Source: Patescibacteria group bacterium (GTDB lineage Bacteria > Patescibacteria > Paceibacteria > UBA9973 > UBA2103). From it: 64,000 nt of DNA. Position 1 is the first letter of the stretch. The number at the start of each line of letters is the position of its first letter. The stretch covers positions 215,849-279,848 of the forward strand of contig SCTS01000006.1 in assembly GCA_004322365.1 (NCBI GenBank). The letters run 5' to 3'. Both the position numbers and the translations under genes were made by a program. Shown here one piece after another: positions 26,036 through 34,988 of this stretch. A model generated the notes under the pieces. That model had not been told where the DNA came from. It was given only the letters and a program-made list of their open reading frames with translations, and made no database searches.

Positions 26036-27250
26036 CTAGATATGACTCGACAGCGAGTAGATAGGAGCAATCATCGAAATCGCAAAAAATCCAACCATGG
26101 CGCCAATGATAACCATGAGAAATGGTTCAATGACGGTAGAGAGATCTTTTGTTTTTCGCTCAACCGATTCTTCATAAAATTCAGCGGTTTCTTTAAGCAG
26201 ACTTGAAAGACGTCCCGTTTCTTCACCAACAGCAACAATCTCAGCAACTAACGGCGGAAAAAGAAGAGTATGTTTTGCAAGAGATAGTGAGAGAGGCGAC
26301 CCTTCGGTAAGACTCTTCTCAGCTTCAACAAAAACCTTTTTATACTGACTATTCTCTAACACATCGTGGGTAATTTTGACCGATAAAACCATATCCACTC
26401 CTGATGAAAACAACGAGGCGAGTGTGCGGGTCGCACGAGCAACATTAATTTCAACAATCAATCCACCGATGATAGGAATCTTTAGCAGAAACCAGTCCAA
26501 GAAGACTTTCCCCTTAGCTGATCGAATTGCCAAAAGTGATACAAATATAAAAAAACTAAATAATATCAACGCGATAAATGTATTGTGAATCAAAAAATCA
26601 CTAGCACTAATTATGAATTGAGTTGTGGGTGGAAGAGATGCATGTAATTCCCTAAAAGTTCCTGACAGTGTAGGGACAACATAAATCAACATCAGTATGC
26701 CAATACCAACCATTGCACTCAAAACAATGCTCGGGTAAATAAGTGCGCTTTTAATTTTTTTCTGTAAATTAGAGGCGCGCTCCATTTGAGTAGATGCAAC
26801 TCGGAGCGACTCAGTTAATTTTCCTGATTCTTCTCCGGCACGCACCATAGAAACTAACAGGGAGGAAAACATTTTGGGAAACGCAGAAAGAGCAGTAGAG
26901 AAAGTCTCTCCTTTCTTTACACTGGTGATTATCTCAATCAAAACCTCTTGCAAGTGGACATTGCGTGTCTGTCGCTTTGCTACCTCAAGTGAACGGGAAA
27001 TAGTTAAGCCTGCATCAAGCATGGTGGCAAGATTGCGTATGAGAATTACTTTTTCATCAAGTGAAACGGTGTGAAAAATTTCTAAAATAGAGTCGAGTGA
27101 AAATAAGTTGTTCGCGCGCACCTCTTTGAGTTCCAGCACTCGGTCACCTCGTTCACGTATGTCGTGGTGCACTGCAAAACGATCGACTCCGTCAATGATA
27201 TCGGAATATGTTTCACCGGTCTGACTGATCGCAGTAACTTTGAATTTCAC
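26036..27250 (-). CDS. pilC: type IV pilus inner-membrane platform protein PilC/GspF
   Basis: A 404 aa protein with two GspF domains (about 70-190 and 270-395) and three membrane segments, near 165-195, 215-240 and 375-398. Hallmarks include LATMLDAGLTISRSLEV and the second-domain copy LASLFSSGVDMVLSVKI. It anchors the PilB ATPase and helps insert pilins. It follows pilB by 62 nt. Confidence 0.95.
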   Translation of the reverse strand: MKFKVTAISQTGETYSDIIDGVDRFAVHHDIRERGDRVLELKEVRANNLFSLDSILEIFHTVSLDEKVILIRNLATMLDAGLTISRSLEVAKRQTRNVHLQEVLIEIITSVKKGETFSTALSAFPKMFSSLLVSMVRAGEESGKLTESLRVASTQMERASNLQKKIKSALIYPSIVLSAMVGIGILMLIYVVPTLSGTFRELHASLPPTTQFIISASDFLIHNTFIALILFSFFIFVSLLAIRSAKGKVFLDWFLLKIPIIGGLIVEINVARATRTLASLFSSGVDMVLSVKITHDVLENSQYKKVFVEAEKSLTEGSPLSLSLAKHTLLFPPLVAEIVAVGEETGRLSSLLKETAEFYEESVERKTKDLSTVIEPFLMVIIGAMVGFFAISMIAPIYSLSSHI

Positions 27251-27312
27251 TTTTTCAGTATAGCGCCAAAAATAATTACTAGCGTACTAACGCGTACACC
27301 ATGTGTACCTTT

Positions 27313-29049
27313 TTACTCACTAATAACTCGAAGCACTTCTTCAATTGTTGTAACTCCAGTAGCTGCTTTGAAAATACCGTCCTCAACCATAGTAAGCATA
27401 CCTTCACGCTTTGCTTGTAATTCAATATCATCGGCTGAAACCCGCTTGAGAATAAGTTCTCGTATTTCATGCGTCACGGGCAACACTTCATGTATCCCAA
27501 TACGCCCTGAATATCCATCCGGAGAGACACCATTTTCTTTTGGTTTAAAGAATGGAATCTCTTTAATGGTTGCCTCTTTAGGAATAAGTTTTTCTTCTTT
27601 CAAAACAGCAAGCACTCGGTCAATGTCTACGGCAGATTTTAATTGTGCAATTTCCTCTTCAGAAAGAATGTACTCAGTACGGTCCGATGCCAGGCGACGA
27701 ACAAGCCTCTGCCCGACAATGACGCGGAGAGTAGACACGAGGAGGAACGGCTCTGCTTCCATATCCATGAGTCTGGGAATAGTCGCTGCCGCTGAATTAG
27801 TGTGTAGTGTTGAAAGAACTAAGTGTCCAGTGAGCGCTGCGTTAATAGCAAGAGATGCAGTTTCAATGTCGCGAATTTCTCCAACCATGATGATGTCCGG
27901 ATCTTGGCGCACAAGTGAGCGGAGTCCCGACGCAAAAGTAAATCCTATGTCCGCCCTCACTTGCGTTTGATTCACGCGAGGCATCTGGTATTCAATGGGA
28001 TCTTCAATGGTTGCAATATTCACATCAGGCGTATTTAAAATATCCAAAATCGTATACAGAGTTGTTGTCTTTCCACTACCAGTCGGCCCCGTCATCAAAA
28101 TCATTCCTGTCGACTGCTTAGAGGCTGCATGTATTCGCTCTAGTGCAGCACCGTGGAAACCTAATGATTCAAGAGTAAAGCCCCCACCCCCCTCTCGAAG
28201 AAGACGCATCACTGTTTTTTCTCCAAAATAGGTTGGCATCACGGACACACGCAAAGATACGCGCTCTTTATCTGCCTCCATTTTAAAACGACCGTCTTGC
28301 GGTAGACGCTTCTCATCAAGTTTCAGGTTTGCCAAAACTTTGATGCGTGCAGTAACTCCTGCTGCAATATTTTTTGGCAATTCCATTGCGTCATGCAAAA
28401 GACCATCAATACGGTAGCGAACCAAAAGCATTTCTTCCAAAGGCTCAATGTGTATGTCAGATGCGCCCTGAACAATTGCGTGCCGGAGAAGCGTATCAAC
28501 TACTTTTATAACCGGCAGATCATCAGCAAGTTTTTTTAATCCGGCAGTATCTAGAGAAGGATTATCTTCTATTGATAGCGACGCGCCTTGAATAATATTG
28601 CCAAATTCTTCTTTGAGAGATTTTTGATATTGCAGTAAAGCGCTCTTAAGAGACGCGGTGTCAGTAAGTCGAGGCAGAATTTTTAAACCTATTTTCTTTT
28701 TTATGAAATTAAGTGGCTCCAAGTCGCCCGTATAGAGCATGGCAACTTCCAATGCATCTGCAGTCTTTTTGTAGGCAATAACATTGTGCTTGCGGGCAAT
28801 AGGCTCAGGGATAAGCGAAAGGACTTCAAAATCTATCTTTATGCCGGAAAGAGATATAAAAGGAATGCCGAGGATATGTGCCTGCATACGGCGAAGTTCA
28901 TCTTCACCCAAAACCCCTCCTGAAACGAGAGCGTCACTCAAAGGTTGTCCTGTGTCTTTTGCATCCCTTTCTGCAGTTTCAAAATCTTTACGGGACACTA
29001 ACCCAGAATCAATTATGAAAGTCTTTAATTGTGCGTCAGGAACAATCAT
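27313..29049 (-). CDS. pilB: type IV pilus assembly ATPase PilB/GspE
   Basis: A 578 aa hexameric ATPase powering pilus extension. N-terminal GspE_N domains (about 1-150) precede the catalytic core: GASDIHIEP, Walker A GPTGSGKTTT (321-330), the Asp box with ATIEDPIEYQ, Walker B DPDIIMVGEIRD and the His box LVLSTLHTNSA. The four-cysteine zinc site of many PilB/GspE proteins is absent. It opens the operon pilB-pilC-pilV-pilW-pilX-like. No retraction ATPase pilT is in the window. Confidence 0.96.
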   Translation of the reverse strand: MIVPDAQLKTFIIDSGLVSRKDFETAERDAKDTGQPLSDALVSGGVLGEDELRRMQAHILGIPFISLSGIKIDFEVLSLIPEPIARKHNVIAYKKTADALEVAMLYTGDLEPLNFIKKKIGLKILPRLTDTASLKSALLQYQKSLKEEFGNIIQGASLSIEDNPSLDTAGLKKLADDLPVIKVVDTLLRHAIVQGASDIHIEPLEEMLLVRYRIDGLLHDAMELPKNIAAGVTARIKVLANLKLDEKRLPQDGRFKMEADKERVSLRVSVMPTYFGEKTVMRLLREGGGGFTLESLGFHGAALERIHAASKQSTGMILMTGPTGSGKTTTLYTILDILNTPDVNIATIEDPIEYQMPRVNQTQVRADIGFTFASGLRSLVRQDPDIIMVGEIRDIETASLAINAALTGHLVLSTLHTNSAAATIPRLMDMEAEPFLLVSTLRVIVGQRLVRRLASDRTEYILSEEEIAQLKSAVDIDRVLAVLKEEKLIPKEATIKEIPFFKPKENGVSPDGYSGRIGIHEVLPVTHEIRELILKRVSADDIELQAKREGMLTMVEDGIFKAATGVTTIEEVLRVISE

Positions 29050-29074
29050 TCTTTGGTAAGAATAACATCAGCAA

Positions 29075-29109
29075 AGGTTTCAGGTGTGAGGTTTCAGGTG
29101 TCAGTGAGG
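29075..29109. repeat. heptamer array upstream of pilB
   Basis: Five in-register 7-mers: AGGTTTC, AGGTGTG, AGGTTTC, AGGTGTC, AGTGAGG, starting 26 nt upstream of the pilB start (minus strand). Confidence 0.85.
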
Positions 29110-29214
29110 AAAAAGAAGGAACGGAAATGAGAAATGAAATATCAAGAAGAAAAAAATAAAAGATGGTGCAAAAAATACCAAAAAGTTGCACTAAAAATGT
29201 CTGAGGAGGAGTAC

Positions 29215-29243
29215 TTGACAGAGTGATTTAAGTGTAGTACCCT
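29215..29243 (+). promoter_or_regulatory. promoter of the 110 aa ORF
   Basis: TTGACA (29215-29220), a 17-nt spacer and TACCCT (29238-29243), 44 nt before the ATG at 29287. Confidence 0.55.
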
Positions 29244-29286
29244 GCGCAGATTAGAAATGCGAGAAATTTGTTAAAGAAATTATATT

Positions 29287-29619
29287 ATGACTGACATTAC
29301 TGCTGAGGGATTCAGATTCGACAGACCACGAGCTGCTCGTGTTTCAGGACAATCTGAACAATTTTTGCACACAGGAGAAATTCCTATGCTTAAACATCTT
29401 CCGTCTATGCCTGGAAGTAGAGTCCCCGAAGGACAGAACGTTTCACTAGTGCCATACCTCGGAGAGATTATTGGGGCAAACGCAGAGATGATAAGAGATG
29501 GATTTGATGGGGTTGTAAACCACAAAGAAGTTATTGCGTTCGATGTTGCAGCTTGGTTTGCACTGAGTTGGGCCGGTAAGCTTTGGCGTAGAATTACCCA
29601 ACCTCGAGATCGATACTAG
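29287..29619 (+). CDS. orphan protein (110 aa)
   Basis: A 110 aa protein starting MTDITAEGFRFDRPRAARVS and ending KLWRRITQPRDRY, without a recognisable domain. Residues 85-100 (FDVAAWFALSWAGKLW) are hydrophobic enough for an amphipathic or short membrane helix. It is a self-contained unit: promoter at 29215-29243 and an 18 bp terminator 13 nt after the stop. Unknown function. Confidence 0.6.
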   Translation: MTDITAEGFRFDRPRAARVSGQSEQFLHTGEIPMLKHLPSMPGSRVPEGQNVSLVPYLGEIIGANAEMIRDGFDGVVNHKEVIAFDVAAWFALSWAGKLWRRITQPRDRY

Positions 29620-29631
29620 ACTCTGGAATCT

Positions 29632-29670
29632 GTAAAACAAAAAGACACTCACAGTGTCTTTTTGTTTTAC
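29632..29670. terminator. strong bidirectional terminator
   Basis: An 18 bp perfect stem (29632-29649 with 29653-29670) with a 3-nt loop and T-rich arm, ending the 110 aa ORF transcript. Confidence 0.9.
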
Positions 29671-29674
29671 TTGA

Positions 29675-29703
29675 TTGACAGCCACACCTCCCTACGTTAC
29701 ACT
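29675..29703 (+). promoter_or_regulatory. promoter of nusA
   Basis: TTGACA (29675-29680), 17 nt, TACACT (29698-29703). A second TTGACA occurs at 29759-29764, downstream of the leader terminator, but without a good -10. Confidence 0.65.
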
Positions 29704-29726
29704 CTTGGAGTCAGTTTCCCTCCATG

Positions 29727-29752
29727 GGTCCGCGTAGCGGGCCTCTTTTTTT
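29727..29752 (+). terminator. attenuator-like terminator in the nusA leader
   Basis: A 7 bp stem (GGTCCGC with GCGGGCC, one G-U pair) with a 3-nt loop and then seven T residues, about 43 nt after the predicted nusA transcription start and 60 nt before its ATG. A factor that modulates termination would be preceded by a terminator, suggesting autoregulation. Confidence 0.65.
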
Positions 29753-29773
29753 GGAAAATTGACACTTTCTTAT

Positions 29774-29808
29774 CCCTAAACCCTAGCCACTAAACGCTAA
29801 CCCCTAAT
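29774..29808. repeat. heptamer array before nusA
   Basis: Five in-register 7-mers: CCCTAAA, CCCTAGC, CACTAAA, CGCTAAC, CCCTAAT. The array ends 5 nt before the nusA ATG. Confidence 0.9.
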
Positions 29809-29813
29809 TAAAT

Positions 29814-31022
29814 ATGTTCGACCTAAAAACAATAAACCTCGTCATCGATCAGCTCTCTGAAGAGCGTGGTATCCCTCGTGACAAAATGATAGAAGCAATC
29901 GAAGGTGCCGTCGCAACCGCATATAAGCGTGAGTACGGTAAACGCGACCAAATCGTTCGTGCGCATTTTGATATTTCAACGGGCGGAGTTGATTTCTACC
30001 AAGTAAAAATGGTTGTCGCGCCTGAAGAAGTGCGTATGGATGGCGACGAGTCTCCAGTGGAAGAAGGCGACGACCGCCCACACTACAATGAAGAGCGATT
30101 CCTTTTCCTTGAAGATGCTAAGAGAATTAAAAGAGATGTCGCTGTAGGTGATGAGCTCATATTCCCTCTAGAAAAGAAGACCGACTTCGGACGGATTGCC
30201 GCACAAACAGCAAAGCAGGTCATTATGCAGAAAATCCGTGAAGCAGAACGAGCTTCAGTTGTTGAAGAATACGGTGGAAAAGAAGGCGATATCGTTCACG
30301 GTATCGTGCAACGCATTGAGCGTGGAAACCTCTATGTCGACTTGGGTCGTGCAACAGGCATCATGCCGTACCACGAACAAATCCCAGGAGAGCGTTACCG
30401 TGCGGGTGAACGCGTTCGCGCATATCTCTTCTCAGTTGAAGAGGGAGTACGCGGAGTATTCTTGCGTTTGTCCCGTGCGCATCCAAAATTCTTGGAAAAA
30501 CTTTTTGAACTTGAAGTTCCTGAAATCGCAAGCGGTGCCGTCGTCATAAAAGCAATTGCCCGTGAAGCTGGCGGCCGCTCAAAGGTTGCGGTGCATGCAA
30601 CAGATTCTCGTATCGACCCAGTAGGTGCACTTGTAGGTCAGCGAGGTGTTCGTGTTTCAACCGTCATGAGTGAACTTGGAGGTGAACGCATCGACATCAT
30701 TGAGTGGTCAGAAGAAATAAAACAATTTATTGAAGATGCACTTTCCCCTGCTCAAATTCTTTCAATCGAACTCGATGAAGAAACACACCGCGCAGTTGCT
30801 GAAGTCTCTGAAGATCAGCAATCTCTTGCTATTGGTCGTGGTGGTCAAAATGTACGCCTCGCCGCAAAACTAACCGGTTGGTCAATCGATATCCGCCCAG
30901 TAGGAGGTGCCGTAGCTGCTGAAACTGATGAAAACGTAGCAAAGGCGGAGGAAGAAACTGAAACCAACGAAGAAAAATCTGATACTGTAGAAGAAGCCGG
31001 CGACGCAGAAGTCAAAAGCTAA
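29814..31022 (+). CDS. nusA: transcription termination/antitermination factor NusA
   Basis: A 402 aa NusA: N-terminal RNA polymerase-binding domain (1-130), S1 domain (about 137-200, GDIVHGIVQRIERGNLYVDLG) and two KH domains (about 205-350, including GQRGVRVSTVMSELGGERIDII and IGRGGQNVRLAAKLTGW). It ends in a Glu-rich tail and has no C-terminal acidic-repeat domains of the E. coli type. Its leader contains a terminator, and ppa follows 33 nt downstream. Confidence 0.96.
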   Translation: MFDLKTINLVIDQLSEERGIPRDKMIEAIEGAVATAYKREYGKRDQIVRAHFDISTGGVDFYQVKMVVAPEEVRMDGDESPVEEGDDRPHYNEERFLFLEDAKRIKRDVAVGDELIFPLEKKTDFGRIAAQTAKQVIMQKIREAERASVVEEYGGKEGDIVHGIVQRIERGNLYVDLGRATGIMPYHEQIPGERYRAGERVRAYLFSVEEGVRGVFLRLSRAHPKFLEKLFELEVPEIASGAVVIKAIAREAGGRSKVAVHATDSRIDPVGALVGQRGVRVSTVMSELGGERIDIIEWSEEIKQFIEDALSPAQILSIELDEETHRAVAEVSEDQQSLAIGRGGQNVRLAAKLTGWSIDIRPVGGAVAAETDENVAKAEEETETNEEKSDTVEEAGDAEVKS

Positions 31023-31023
31023 A

Positions 31024-31051
31024 CCCTTTACACTAACCCCTAAACGCTAAC
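31024..31051. repeat. heptamer array between nusA and ppa
   Basis: Four in-register 7-mers: CCCTTTA, CACTAAC, CCCTAAA, CGCTAAC. The array ends 4 nt before the ppa ATG, almost the same distance as at nusA and sodA. Confidence 0.9.
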
Positions 31052-31055
31052 GAAT

Positions 31056-31580
31056 ATGAATCTTTGGCACGACATAGACCCAGGAACCGCAGATGAGATA
31101 AATGTCATCGTTGAAATACCGAAGGGCTCAAAAAACAAATACGAAATCGATAAAAAAACCGGGCTTATCGCTCTCGACCGTGTGATGCATTCCTCACAAG
31201 ACTTCCCTTTTGATTACGGTTTTGTACCACAAACACTCTGGCACGATGGCGATGCACTCGATGTAATGTTGCTCACTACACACCCTCTTCTTTCAGGTAT
31301 TTTAGTGCGCGCACGCCCTGTGGCAATCATGGGTATGATTGACGGTGGCGATAACGACAATAAAATTCTCGCCGTTCCGTGTGACGATGTGCGCTGGGAC
31401 AATGTGAAAGACTTGAATGATGTGAATCCTCATACCATCAAGGAAATAGAGCACTTCTACTCAACCTATAAAAAAGTTCAAAATAAAGAAGTGACGGTAA
31501 CTGGCTTCAAAGGGAAATCTGAGGCGGTAGAAGCATTTAATGAAGCTCAAAAGCTCTATCAAGAAAAATTTGCGAAATAG
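31056..31580 (+). CDS. ppa: inorganic pyrophosphatase
   Basis: A 174 aa family I pyrophosphatase that hydrolyses PPi and drives biosynthesis forward. It has the N-terminal VIVEIPKGSKNKYEIDKKTG, the FPFDYGFVPQT motif, the Asp-rich metal site GDALDVMLL, and DDVRWDN followed by HFYSTYKKV. Normal length. Likely cotranscribed with nusA and ended by the terminator at 31585. Confidence 0.97.
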   Translation: MNLWHDIDPGTADEINVIVEIPKGSKNKYEIDKKTGLIALDRVMHSSQDFPFDYGFVPQTLWHDGDALDVMLLTTHPLLSGILVRARPVAIMGMIDGGDNDNKILAVPCDDVRWDNVKDLNDVNPHTIKEIEHFYSTYKKVQNKEVTVTGFKGKSEAVEAFNEAQKLYQEKFAK

Positions 31581-31584
31581 CCTC

Positions 31585-31622
31585 AAAATCCCCACTTTTC
31601 TTTCAAGAAAAGTGGGGATTTT
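31585..31622 (+). terminator. terminator after ppa
   Basis: An 18 bp perfect arm pair (AAAATCCCCACTTTTCTT and its complement) with a tiny loop and T-rich 3' side, starting 4 nt after the ppa stop. Confidence 0.9.
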
Positions 31623-31723
31623 GCTTTTTCACTTCCCAACACCAACAGAGCCCATATAATGTATAGAAACACCCAGATAGAGATTTGGATGGTTTCTTTT
31701 GTAAAAAATAATAATCACACACT

Positions 31724-32542
31724 ATGAAACGCACATGGACATATAATGCACTCGCCCTTATTGCGGTAGTGCTTGTTGCTAGTTCTGCAACAATTGCATC
31801 AGCAGAAGAAACGGGCGGAAGGATGTTACCAAAAATACCTTCCGCAAAGGCATATTTGGATAATTTAGGAAACAACCAAAAAACAGATCCTCGAGCTGGC
31901 TACACTGATCCAGTAAGACCAGGGCACCAACCAGATCGACCAACTGTAGTTGGAGGCAACGGATCCACAACAGTGGGGGTACCTCCTCGTCCAATGCCAC
32001 CACGCGCTTCAACAACACCAATGCGTGATCGCATGGATGATAGAAATGACCGAATGGGTTCAACTACGCGCCCAGTAGTGCGCCCCGGGATTGCCTCAAC
32101 AACTCGCCCAGGACATATGAGCACTACTACCCGCGAACGCAACGAGCAAAGAATCAAAGAGGAAATGAAACGCCTTGCTGAGAGACTCCTCGCTGTAATC
32201 CATCGACTGGAGGAGCTCATTGTACGAATTGAATCGCGCGCAACAAAAATAGATCAGGCAGGTGGAAACACTACGGAGGCTCGAGCTGATATCGCGATTG
32301 CAAAAACTGAAATCGCCTCAGCAAAGCAAGACCTATCAACCATACAAGCAGTGGCGGTAAGTATACTGAATGCGTCCAACATGGCAGCTGTTTCAGCAAG
32401 TCTCGCCCCTATCCGCACCACTACAGACAGTGCACAGATGCATATAAAGAAAGCGCGCGAAGCGATTGAAAGCGCAGTTAAGAAACTTGGTGTAGCAGCT
32501 CGTGCTATCCGTCAGAACGCAACCACAACACCAAGAACATAA
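31724..32542 (+). CDS. secreted Pro/Thr/Arg-rich coiled-coil protein
   Basis: A 272 aa protein with a signal peptide (about 1-28, MKRTWTYNALALIAVVLVAS, cleavage near SAEE). Residues 50-140 are a low-complexity linker rich in Pro, Arg, Thr and Met. Residues 140-265 are predicted coiled-coil (NEQRIKEEMKRLAERLLAVI onward), rich in Ala/Glu/Lys. Family unknown; a periplasmic or cell-surface structural role is inferred. It probably shares a transcript with the small membrane protein that follows 29 nt later. Confidence 0.7.
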   Translation: MKRTWTYNALALIAVVLVASSATIASAEETGGRMLPKIPSAKAYLDNLGNNQKTDPRAGYTDPVRPGHQPDRPTVVGGNGSTTVGVPPRPMPPRASTTPMRDRMDDRNDRMGSTTRPVVRPGIASTTRPGHMSTTTRERNEQRIKEEMKRLAERLLAVIHRLEELIVRIESRATKIDQAGGNTTEARADIAIAKTEIASAKQDLSTIQAVAVSILNASNMAAVSASLAPIRTTTDSAQMHIKKAREAIESAVKKLGVAARAIRQNATTTPRT

Positions 32543-32571
32543 ATTCTTTATTAGAAACTAAAATAAAAAAT

Positions 32572-32919
32572 ATGGACACAAACGAAACGACACAGACTCC
32601 TCATCCAACCTCAACGCCACCAGCTGGAATACCGAAGAAAAGCGCTATGGCTGTTGGTCCAATTGCCGTCATCGTAATCATTGTTGGCATTCTCGCAGCA
32701 GGCGCTTGGTACTTCTTGAATCAGAACCTTGAGAAGCTATCGGCCAACGCACCAGCAGGGACGGTTGAGGAACTCCAAGCCTCTAACGATCCAGATGTGC
32801 AAGGTGCTTTGAGCCAAAGCTCATCGGACGAACTAGATAGCATTCAAGCTGATGTTTCTGCTACTGATTTTTCAGGTATTGAAAACTCTGCAGCGGCAAT
32901 AAACGCAGGAGCGAATTAA
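32572..32919 (+). CDS. small single-pass membrane protein (115 aa)
   Basis: A 115 aa protein: a cytoplasmic Thr/Pro-rich N-terminus (1-28), one membrane helix (VGPIAVIVIIVGILAAGAWY, about 28-48) and an acidic, Ser/Asp-rich outer tail. No family recognised. It pairs with the secreted protein upstream and the unit ends at the terminator at 32935. Confidence 0.65.
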   Translation: MDTNETTQTPHPTSTPPAGIPKKSAMAVGPIAVIVIIVGILAAGAWYFLNQNLEKLSANAPAGTVEELQASNDPDVQGALSQSSSDELDSIQADVSATDFSGIENSAAAINAGAN

Positions 32920-32934
32920 TTTCCTGCCACTACC

Positions 32935-32969
32935 AAAAGCCCGCCCTCAAGCATTGAGGGCGGGCTTTT
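32935..32969 (+). terminator. terminator after the membrane protein gene
   Basis: A 16 bp perfect stem (AAAAGCCCGCCCTCAA and complement) with a 3-nt loop and T-rich end. Confidence 0.9.
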
Positions 32970-33003
32970 GCTTTACCATGACGATGCGTTAGGATAGACA
33001 CTT

Positions 33004-34071
33004 ATGCAAACAAAAAAAGACACCCGTCCAAACGCTGAAGTTTCGATTTCAGGCACAATTCCAAAAGACCTCGTCATACAGACGCAAGAAAGAACTCTCA
33101 CAGCCATTCACCGTGAAATAACTTTACCAGGGTTCCGCAAAGGCACAGCGCCAATTGAAAAAGTGCGCGAGCATGTTGGAGAAAAAGCTCTCTGGAGAGA
33201 GGCGGCGGAAGACGCACTGAAATCAAAAGTGGAAGAGCTACTAAAAGAGCATGCGGTTATGCCAATCATGCCCGTTGCCGCAACCTTAGGTGCTTCTGAC
33301 ATAGATACTGATGTTCCATTTGAAATTGTTGCAATTGTTGCACCAAGCTGCTCAATTGAGAACTTCAAAGATGTTGCAAAAAAAGCATCTACCAAACTCC
33401 CTGCGCTCGATGAGGAAAAAGAACAAGAAGCTGCACTCCAGGCACTCCGCATGCAGGCACGACAAATGACGCAATCCACGGGAGACGCAACCACCATCCT
33501 CTCTGACGACGAGGCAAAGAAGCTTGGTTTCGAAAACTCGCTCGCTGTTGAACACTTCCTCAAAGAAGAGTCGGTGCGTGCGGTGAAAGAGCGAGAACTC
33601 CAAAAGAAAAGAGGTGCTATAGCGGAAGCGCTGATTGAAAAGGCATCGTGTGCAATTCCTAAACTCATAATCGGTGAGGAAGCAGGGGCACTTTTGGAGG
33701 CAACGAAACGCGATGTCGCAGCACAAGGTGTTCCCTTCAATGACTACCTAAAGCGCATTGGTAAAACTGAAGACACTATCCGTGCAGAACTCCAAGTGCC
33801 TGCAGAAAAGCGTGTCGCACTCGACCTTATCTTTGGTGAAATAGCCCGTGCAGAAAAAATAGAAGCTGACTCAAAAGATGAAGAACGACTTGCTCATGCA
33901 CTCATTGAGCAAGGTGTAGAACACGACCGCGCGCACCAGTATGTCCGTGCAACCGTCATGCGTGAAAAAGTCTGGGAACTCCTCGGTGCTCGTTCAATTT
34001 CAAAAGAACCAACCGAACTTATTGAAACCAACGAAGAAAAACCTGAAGATAAAGCTGCTGAAGTAACGTAG
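33004..34071 (+). CDS. tig: trigger factor lacking the PPIase domain
   Basis: A 355 aa ribosome-associated chaperone. The N-terminal domain (1-115) has the ribosome-docking signature GFRKG (45-49) that contacts L23. The usual FKBP-type proline isomerase domain of about 100 residues is not visible: the sequence goes from the N-domain (ending near IVAPSC) straight into the helical C-terminal chaperone domain (about 120-355). That explains the length of 355 against about 430. It precedes clpP, as tig does in many bacteria. Confidence 0.88.
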   Translation: MQTKKDTRPNAEVSISGTIPKDLVIQTQERTLTAIHREITLPGFRKGTAPIEKVREHVGEKALWREAAEDALKSKVEELLKEHAVMPIMPVAATLGASDIDTDVPFEIVAIVAPSCSIENFKDVAKKASTKLPALDEEKEQEAALQALRMQARQMTQSTGDATTILSDDEAKKLGFENSLAVEHFLKEESVRAVKERELQKKRGAIAEALIEKASCAIPKLIIGEEAGALLEATKRDVAAQGVPFNDYLKRIGKTEDTIRAELQVPAEKRVALDLIFGEIARAEKIEADSKDEERLAHALIEQGVEHDRAHQYVRATVMREKVWELLGARSISKEPTELIETNEEKPEDKAAEVT

Positions 34072-34131
34072 TTCTTCCTCTCTTAATTGCATTTCTTGAA
34101 TCAACCCTCCTCGGGAGGTATAGTGATTCCT

Positions 34132-34746
34132 ATGACGAACAAAAAAGTACAATCTCATTCGAACAGTGTCATTCCAATGGTTATTGAAAAGACCGCTCTC
34201 GGTGAGCGTGCGTATGACATCTATTCGCGTCTCCTTAAAGAGCGTATCGTTTTCTTGGGAGGTCCAATTGACGACTACACCGCTAACCTTGTGATTGCCC
34301 AACTTCTTTTCCTTGAAGCAGAGGATCCTAAAAAAGATGTATTCCTCTATATAAACTCTCCAGGTGGCTCAGTATCTGCAGGCTTGGCAATTCTCGACAC
34401 CATGAACTATGTGAAGCCTGACATCGCGACGGTCTGTGTTGGTATTGCAGCTTCAGCTGCTGCCGTCATTCTTTCGGCGGGTAAAAAAGGCAAGCGATTC
34501 ACGCTTCCGAACTCAGAAGTGATGATTCATCAGGTTATGGGTGGAGTAGAAGGACAAGCAACAGACATCGCTATCGCCGCAAAGCACATCCTCCGCACTA
34601 AAGAGAATCTCAATAAAATTCTCGCAAAGAATACTGGCAAAACCTTCGCACAAGTGGAAGCTGATGCTGAGCGTGACTATTGGATGACCTCCGACGAGGC
34701 CAAGAAATACGGTATTATCGACGATATCTACAAGAGAGGATCCTAA
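34132..34746 (+). CDS. clpP: ATP-dependent Clp protease proteolytic subunit
   Basis: A ClpP serine protease of about 204 aa. The catalytic triad is in GIAASAAAVI (Ser), VMIHQ (His) and the Asp near DYWMTSDEA. The GQAASMGA motif is altered to GIAASAAA but keeps the serine. The start is uncertain: an ATG at 34132 or a GTG at 34123 fits a GGAGG about 4 nt before the GTG, and an in-frame ATG at 34087 is unlikely. It follows tig; no clpX is seen next to it. Confidence 0.94.
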   Translation: MTNKKVQSHSNSVIPMVIEKTALGERAYDIYSRLLKERIVFLGGPIDDYTANLVIAQLLFLEAEDPKKDVFLYINSPGGSVSAGLAILDTMNYVKPDIATVCVGIAASAAAVILSAGKKGKRFTLPNSEVMIHQVMGGVEGQATDIAIAAKHILRTKENLNKILAKNTGKTFAQVEADAERDYWMTSDEAKKYGIIDDIYKRGS

Positions 34747-34988
34747 ATTAGCGTTTAGGGGATAACGCAAGAAATTCTTTGCGCCCTACTCCATGCCCTG
34801 ATACACTGAGAAAGTCCCTTTTATGATCAAATTTGAATAGTAGCGATAACGACCGATAATGCAAAAACAGAGCAGATACATGACGAACAGTGTTATTTTA
34901 GCCAGAATTTTCAGTACTCTACCTAGAGACGTACACTTCGTTTAAGTTTGAACTATTTTTGTATACATCGGCACGCCGCGCGTGACCT
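34747..34988. other. 242-nt spacer between clpP and rny
   Basis: Contains a degenerate reverse heptamer array at 34748-34767 and an AT-rich stretch with TATACA at about 34959 that could be a -10 box for rny. The only ORF, 28 codons from 34859, looks incidental. Nothing else recognised. Confidence 0.4.
34748..34767. repeat. reverse-oriented heptamer array after clpP
   Basis: Complement reads units CGTTATC, CCCTAAA, CGCTAA, the same units as at nusA and ppa, directly after the clpP stop. Confidence 0.7.

Noticed and set aside
29774..29808. CCCTAAA units resembling telomere repeats
   Set aside because: They are short degenerate arrays in internal spacers before genes, so a telomere meaning makes no sense.
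34859..34945. 28-codon ORF between clpP and rny
   Set aside because: Too short and without supporting signals.
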